NCBI GenBank assembly: GCA_033980235.1
Contig: CM067067.1
Coordinates: 6,204,289-6,268,288 of the forward strand
Source of the DNA: Diadema setosum
Taxonomy: Eukaryota; Echinodermata; Echinoidea; Diadematoida; Diadematidae
Direction of reading: 5' to 3'
DNA length: 64,000 bases
The notes beneath the pieces are model-generated. The model saw nothing but the letters and a program-made list of their open reading frames with translations. It did no database searches and had not been told where the DNA came from. The translations under genes and the position numbers were made by a program. Numbering within the stretch: position 1 is the first letter of the stretch; every line of letters starts with the position of its first letter. Positions 58,451 to 64,000 of the stretch are shown here, one piece after another.

Positions 58451-59324
58451 GATACCGGTAAACTAAATTAAGCTTGTTACACTGATGTGTGCGTCACCAT
58501 TTAAACTGTGGCAAAAATTGAAACATCAAAAATACTGTCATGTAGCCTCAAGTCGGCCGGCCATTAAATCTTGCCCATCACATACTCCTGTTGAGCATTT
58601 TTTTTTTCATGAACTTGTGAATCCATTTTGTTGAAAATCTGCTTTCACTCAAATAACTGCTATATCAGTTTGATATTTCCATGATCTTATACCAAATATT
58701 TTCTGTAATAATCATAATAACAAAATGCAATGTTGATGACTTTTATCAGCAAAAATATTTTTGTCAGCATGTAAAAATATCAAATATTCACAAGTTCAAT
58801 AGTATCATAAATATTCTCTGAGTAATGGATGTTTAATTTCAATGTAATTTAGAGTTTTGCACTTCATAATGCTAAACACAAAGTTGTCAATCTTGGTGCG
58901 CCTTTCGGAGAGCAGCAGAGCACTTTGATTTCAAGACGTGTATATCAAATCATCACACTGCAACTGAAAGAGAAAATTGGTCAATCAATACCATAATAAT
59001 GAATATTCCTGAAGAGTGTTGTTGTATGATTACATTCTCTCAGTCATGTTTCATACACATGAGTTTCATTGGAGCTGAACTTGTTTTTCTTTCATCCATC
59101 ATATGATTAATCTTGCAAAGTCAAGTTAAAAAGGGGGAGAAAAGCAGCTTTAAAGACAACATTACGTATCAAGAGCACACATGTTTGCCTGATTTCATAC
59201 AATAATCTCAGTTCTTTGTAAACAAGAACTTTATATGTCATCTGAATTTTAGGTATCGAATGTCAAGAGAGTACTGTGGACTCAAAGTTAGTCAGCACAC
59301 AATGACTACAAGCAAGACAAAAGG
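58451..59324. other. AT-rich non-coding DNA
   Basis: Nothing recognised. Confidence 0.5.
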
Positions 59325-59490
59325 CAGTGGCGGATCCAGAGGGGGGCACACCAGGCGCGTGCCCCCTCTTTAATTTTTGTTAAAACAAAAGAAATAAAAA
59401 GAAAAAATGTGGTAGGGGGTGCTCCCACCCCCCCCCCCTTTAATTTTGTAACGGCACCTCCCCTATACGGAATTCCTGGATCCGCCCCTG
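59325..59490. mobile_element. 166-bp MITE with CAG(T/G)GGCGGATCCAG ends
   Basis: The left CAGTGGCGGATCCAGAGG pairs with the right, reversed, CAGGGGCGGATCCAGGAAT; G/C-rich subterminal runs follow each. Short AAAAG sequences lie outside both ends but a clean target duplication cannot be read. From memory, GGCGGATCCAG-ended elements are widespread in animals and thought to be hAT-related. Confidence 0.8.
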
Positions 59491-59847
59491 AAAAGTACAA
59501 AAGAATTCCTAGATTTTCTATAGATACCATTTCACCCACACCTTCATTTCTCAACATAAAAATATTGGTTTTCCGTTGTGTTTATAATCTCAAACATAAT
59601 GGTCGGTTTGGGGTTGTTTTTGTTCATGAATAGAAATATGTATGTGACTTTATCTGTAGCCTATACATATATTTGCCAGACAGACTGTTATACTCACTGA
59701 ACATTGTGGTAAGTAGCATATTTTTATGTATAGCAACAGTAATTCAGTTGACTACATACACTTCAAATCAATTCTACATACACAAGGAACCTCACAGTTC
59801 TTTTTCTTTGATACATGCTATTGAAACAGGACATATCTCTTTTGGTT
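59491..59847. other. AT-rich non-coding DNA
   Basis: No feature recognised. Confidence 0.5.
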
Positions 59848-59990
59848 TGCCATTGTGGCCCAGTGGTTAAGACCATGGCCTCTAAATCACAGGGTCTCTG
59901 ATTCAAGCCCACTGGAACAAGTGTCGTGGCCTTAGGTAAGGCATTCTAAACTCATTGGCCTAGAGTATTTCAGACAGGACTCAAAGTTGT
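59848..59990 (+). mobile_element. tRNA-derived SINE
   Basis: TGGCCCAGTGG (59856-59866) matches the RNA polymerase III A box, and TGATTCAAGCC (59899-59909) a degenerate B box, 32 bp further on, as in tRNA genes. The intervening loop cannot fold into a good anticodon arm and a clean acceptor stem is absent, so it is not a functional tRNA. The downstream GTGTCGTGGCCTTAGGTAAG with GGCATTCTAAACTCATTGGCC matches, from memory, the tRNA-unrelated segment common to many deuterostome SINEs. The 3' end is undefined. Confidence 0.75.
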
Positions 59991-60958
59991 CTTGCATTGT
60001 TGAAAGTTTGTCTGCTTTGCAGTAGCTCGCTGTTTAAAAGTGGAAATTTTCTCACTGTGCAAATATCAGTAGACTTCATATGTTTAAATTTTGTGGATCA
60101 GGGTGCTCCTGTACACATCTTACATATATCTAACTGTATTTTTGTTGTCATTTTTATGCTACTTTATTAAAGCAAAATATTTCATTTACATTAAATGCTT
60201 TCATGATGGCCAAATAGAATAAGTTAAAGGAAACACACACTTCTCTGATTTATGTTTGTGAAAGTGTTTAGTCAATGTGATGCTCGACTATTCAGAAATG
60301 ATTTAATCTGATTGACATTTTGATCTATCCTGCCAAGTCACTATTCACTTCTTCCTGAAACGATCTCCGCCAATAATAAACAGTTTACTCATCTATCAGT
60401 GCAAGTTCACAATTCTAATCTTAACAGTACAGTACTTCTCACACCCTATCTACCTTGAGCAAAGGTCATTTTGTACTTCTGATTTAGGATGGAGTTGATG
60501 ACCTAGAGTTGATGAGTGTGCATTGGAGAATGGTAGATGAGCATTAATGAGAATAAAACATTACAAGTACACACATATGCAGTGTTCACTATGAGACTGT
60601 GCAGATAGTTACTATCAAAGACAAGATTCAATTCAGGTCTAAATTTGATTTTTTTTTCTCAATAGAATAATCAATGTCAGAATTGAAATTGGACATGCAC
60701 TCTAATAATACTCCAAAAATTTGTGGAGTTCTGCCATTGTGCAAATTCTGAAGGTCGAATAATTTTAAAGACACATCAGAATCACAAAAAGGAGGCAAAA
60801 CGTTGCAACACAAGAGCATATTCATAATGGGTTTTCACTGGCAAAGTGTCCACACATTTTTTCAGATTTTATGCAAAAGAAAAAAAGAACAAATCTGGAC
60901 CTAGCTCGCGAATATTCCTCATCTTCTAGTTCACGTAATGGGCTTAGAGCACAAAATA
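59991..60958. other. AT-rich non-coding DNA
   Basis: May include the 3' tail of the SINE. No gene. Confidence 0.5.
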
Positions 60959-61393
60959 GGCCCGTTCACACACAAGGGAAAAAGTGCGATTTAAAAATAG
61001 ATTTTCTTATCGCGATCAAAATTTCGAAATTTTTTCCAGTGTGGACAGAAAAATCTCACTAATTACCGCGATCCTTATCGCGATCCAACTTGCACTATTA
61101 GTGCGATTTTTCAGAATAATCGTGATTATTTTGCCAAGCGTCGTGTGTGTGAGCACGATCGAGATTCGAAAATCGGTATTTTTAATCCCATCGTTCGTAG
61201 CACGTGCGAAACTCCCAATTGGGACTGCGGGGTCAGTCTTCGGTCATGCAAGATTCGCGCATGCGCAGTTTGGCCACTGATCATTCTTTCCTTGCTGCGA
61301 AGTGCGATTTTTCCCTGTGTATGAACGGTCGAAAAAAAAATCGAAATTTGGATCGCGATTGAAATTTCGATTTTCGTTGTTTGTGAACGGGCC
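60959..61393. mobile_element. 435-bp MITE with GGCCCGTTCACA ends and NRF-1-type site
   Basis: GGCCCGTTCACACACAAGGG at the left and, reversed, GGCCCGTTCACAAACAACG at the right are inverted ends; TA lies outside both. A second inner copy of the end (CCGTTCATACACAGGGAAAA, reversed) lies at about 61311-61330. CGCGCATGCGCA (61256-61267) is a perfect match to the NRF-1/P3A2 consensus YGCGCAYGCGCR. Many CGCGAT/ATCGCG words make it CpG-rich. No coding; the 98- and 63-codon frames are by-products. Confidence 0.85.
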
Positions 61394-62020
61394 TAATAAG
61401 ATGTGCCTGAAATATTACCATTGTGCACATTACCAACTGATTTTTAAGAATTCTAACTATTCAGCAAATAATGCAAACAATGTATCTTTAGCATGCAAAT
61501 AATATGCCATTTATCTCATCTGGATGATCATACTACTCAAAAGGCGTAGGAAAAAAAAATAAGTGAAAAACAGTAATCAATGTTACAGATATTGACTTGT
61601 GGACCCGAGTCAGGTACTTGGTTGGAGAATACATCTCTCTGCTTTGTATCAATCTTCTGTAAACCTCAGTGGCTGGCATAATCAATGACCAGACAACAGT
61701 TCATTGTTTCTCGCTTTCTGTTTATATATGTGTACATAAATGACTTTTACTGCAGTTGTTGTAAATGGGAATGGAATGAAGGGGCAGGCTTTCATTATTA
61801 AAAGTTGATAGATGATTAAAAAAAACCAAAAAAAAAAAAATGTGTACTTTTTATTCACTTTTTATTGACTGGTCATTACTTAAATTCCACATTTTTGTCA
61901 GGACACATTATCACATTTGTGTGCAACATGTGCTGGTTACACATTTGTCAGAAGATATCTGTTGAAAAATTAAAGCTATCTACAGCAGAAACTGGTTGAC
62001 ATACAGAACAGCAAACAAAG
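61394..62020. other. AT-rich non-coding DNA
   Basis: A-runs near 61550 and 61820-61840; no gene. Confidence 0.5.
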
Positions 62021-62054
62021 CCCCCCCCCCCCCCCACCCCCACACCCACCCCCA
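62021..62054. repeat. Poly-C tract
   Basis: A C15 run followed by CACCCC/CACCC units just upstream of the reverse-transcriptase remnant. Confidence 0.95.
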
Positions 62055-62074
62055 GCTCTGTCAAAACAAAAAAA

Positions 62075-62203
62075 GCCTGTTACTATGGGCCTAAATTGTG
62101 GAATAATTTGTCATCAGATCTGAAATCTCAATGTACATTTGATGGTTTCAAAAATAGATTAGATCAATGTTTTGAAAGAGATGATTATAGAATAATTTCG
62201 TAG
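62075..62203 (+). pseudogene. Reverse-transcriptase C-terminal tail (second non-LTR family)
   Basis: An open frame without ATG reads CYYGPKLWNNLSSDLKSQ, then FDGFKNRLDQCF and ends RIIS-stop. This is the same conserved ORF2 C-terminal pattern as at 54.3 kb (GP-x-x-WN-x-L ... FK-x-x-L) but clearly a different family. All upstream catalytic regions are missing: the homology starts just after a poly-C/poly-A stretch, so the copy is 5'-truncated. Only 42 codons survive. Confidence 0.8.
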
Positions 62204-62480
62204 AATATGTAAAATGTTTTGATCGCTAATTGGACATAGTGATATTGATATAATTCACGAGTTATTTTCACCTGATTCATACTAACATGTTATGATCTGT
62301 GTTGTTGCTGTAGTCAATCATTTTTTGTTTGTTTTTTCCTTTATTTCTTTTTCTTTTCATTTTTTATGATTTTGTATGTTCATCAATATTACTTTATGAA
62401 ATTATATCACTACATCTTTGTTTTGTTTTGTTTGATTTGTGCATAGACATGCTAAACAACAGCCATGGTTGAAGAAAGAA
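62204..62480 (+). mobile_element. Non-LTR retrotransposon 3' UTR following the remnant
   Basis: T-rich AT-dense sequence with TTTTGTTTTG words after the stop codon, ending near GAAAGAATGAATACCCCC. Interpreted as the 3' UTR of the fragment at 62075-62203. The exact end and any target duplication are not visible. Confidence 0.45.
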
Positions 62481-62689
62481 TGAATACCCCCCCCCCCCTC
62501 CCCCTTTCTGACTTTACATGAAGCTTAGACCCCTTATTGTTGCTCCTTCATGGAGTTTTGTTAATTGGCACTGGCAGTCTTATCACAACAGGTGACTGTG
62601 AGCATGAACAAACAGACCCGATATTTCTTTAATGTGGATACATGGTGGTCTCTTTCCGTATGAAATGACACACCACATTAAAGTCAACT

Positions 62690-63260
62690 TTAATGAATGG
62701 AGTACGATAAAACAAACAGGATGGAGAAAGTTTTCAGTGAAATTGAACATAAGCTAAGAAAGTTATCAAATTTCAAAGTTTCACATGTTCTCCGGAAACG
62801 ATGATTTCAGTTGTAACCACACCATATATGAATGAAATGAGGTGTTGATATGCTTGCCTCACGATTCTCCTAATCTTCTCTAAGTTTCCTTTGAAGAAAG
62901 AGAGAAAAAAAAACAACAACTTGCATCCTTTGCGTCAGTTATTTGGTCATGTTACAATAGCCAAGCAATTATGGATTTTAATGGGGAAAGTGTGGTACAT
63001 GAAACATTATCAGCCAAAACAAAAAACTTAACTCCAACGACATTTTCTGAGAACAAGCTACAAAGGAGAGCGTAAGCTGACGACATCATTACATCAGGTG
63101 ATCTGTATATTTGGTTGTTTGCAACCAATATAACTGTTCTGTGAAAACATGTGAAACTCTAAAATGCCATGACTTTCTCATTTCCTGTCCAATTTGGTGA
63201 AACTATTATCATTCTCCTAATCTGATGTCATCGCTACTTTCTTTCTGAAAGTTAACTGAA
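62690..63260. mobile_element. Degenerate foldback MITE
   Basis: The left arm (GTGAAATTGAAC, AAGAAAGTTATCAAATTTC, AAAGTTTCACATGTTCTC) pairs with the right arm, reversed (CACCAAATTGGAC, GAGAAAGTCATGGCATTTT, AGAGTTTCACATGTTTTC). A GACGACATCATTACATCAG/GATGTCATCG pair is further inside. About 60-65 percent arm identity by eye indicates an old copy of the same foldback family as 27676 and, more distantly, 34850. Confidence 0.6.
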
Positions 63261-63567
63261 GGAGTTGTGAAATTCTATTTGTAGAACATTTTTTTTTTTT
63301 TTTTTAGCAACAGAGTTCCTGTATGATGTTTATTTGAATATGATTTTTGTGTGATTTGTATGAAGTTTGCATGATGTTAAAGATCAAATCTAAAGGTATT
63401 GCATTTTAGCCAGAAGAGGACGTCAAAGTGACCCATTCAGTAGGCCTTATGTGGTCTTGACCTTGCCATAAAAATACCTTCACTCTCTCATTACAGTCAG
63501 CAACCTGATTACAATGCCAACAACAGTTTGAGCTGAGCTAGTGTGGTCCTGAGCTACTGTACTTCTC

Positions 63568-64000
63568 TTAAAGGGGAATTCCTTGCAGGTTAAAAGTTTG
63601 TCTGAAAAGAAAGAGTGAAAATTTTCTAGCATAACATTGAAAATTTGATTAAAATGAGATAGAAATTAGGAAAGTTATAACATTATGAAGTTTTGCAAAC
63701 TTTCACAAAACTGTTCTTGAACAGTCAATGCAATTGATAATGCCATCCCCTCAGAACTTGCTATATAGTTTATACATAAAACTTGAAAATTCAAGATTTT
63801 TATTTTATTCAAATGCAATTATGATCCATTCTTGAATCCTAATATATCTGACTTATCACTATTTTAACGTTAGTCAGCCAGGAATGGCATCATATTTTAC
63901 ACTTCTATAGCAGAAGAATTAAATTTTCAAAGGAAAATTGGGAGAAGATGCCATCATCTGCTCACTCATTTGCATATACTCATATCAACTGTTTGAGATC
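63568..64000. mobile_element. Foldback MITE, cut by the window end
   Basis: Starts TTAA-AGGGGAATTCC and is collinear with 34850-35470 (AGGAAAGTTATAACATTATG; GTTCTTGAACAGTCAATG; TATAGTTTATACATAAA; AATCCTAATATATCTGAC; ATGCCATCATCTGCTCACTC). A perfect POU octamer ATTTGCAT is at 63968-63975. The right arm continues beyond the window. Confidence 0.8.

Noticed and set aside
59848..59925. Intact tRNA gene
   Set aside because: A and B boxes are present but the acceptor stem and anticodon arm do not pair properly; the flanking SINE segment explains it better.

Overview
This is eukaryotic, AT-rich, gene-poor DNA. It has no bacterial-style gene packing, no rRNA gene, no intact tRNA gene and no CRISPR array, and I could not identify a single protein-coding exon with confidence. 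Dense microsatellites, many small inverted-repeat transposons and a mixture of unrelated non-LTR retrotransposon tails suggest a marine invertebrate deuterostome. The foldback and TTAA-flanked repeats resemble, from memory, those of sea urchins and other echinoderms. That assignment is inference and was not tested by a search. The long open frames are short, unrelated to known families and mostly lie in repeats.

Layout. 1-13 kb: unique-looking AT-rich DNA with CA, TC, TA and AAT microsatellites and several more GC/CpG-rich blocks (about 6.1-6.6, 8.2-8.5, 9.3-9.6, 12.3-12.6 kb). 13-25 kb: a pogo/Tigger-like MITE, a half copy of a TTAA MITE, a non-LTR 3' end, a GTTCATTA minisatellite, short TTAACCC repeats, a 170-bp TTG/TGG microsatellite, a GGTGCA MITE and a possible terminal exon near 23.44 kb. 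25-38 kb: a 399-bp TTAA palindromic MITE, foldback copies, a second pogo-like MITE, a retroposon end at 36.9-37.3 kb and a possible 47-nt exon at 36.59 kb. 38-51 kb: a run of CpG-richer blocks that could be cis-regulatory, interleaved with four MITEs, one of which carries a 149-bp internal tandem repeat. 51-64 kb: the most transposon-rich part. It holds two adjacent non-LTR retrotransposon fragments, one with a MITE inserted in its 3' UTR, a tail-to-tail pair of mariner-type MITEs, a GGCGGATCC MITE, a tRNA-derived SINE, a CGTTCACA MITE, another reverse-transcriptase tail and two foldback elements, the last cut by the window edge.

How it fits together. No pathway or operon is present. The most economical reading is intergenic or long-intron DNA with islands of non-repetitive, CpG-richer sequence. 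These islands contain homeodomain-type cores, CCAAT boxes, an AP-1 site and a recurrent CATTAGCGAG word, so they are candidate enhancers or promoters. The transposons are small non-autonomous passengers of several superfamilies. Two of them share CGTTCACA ends and carry an NRF-1/P3A2-type site, which is the most unusual observation here together with the abutting inverted mariner MITE pair.
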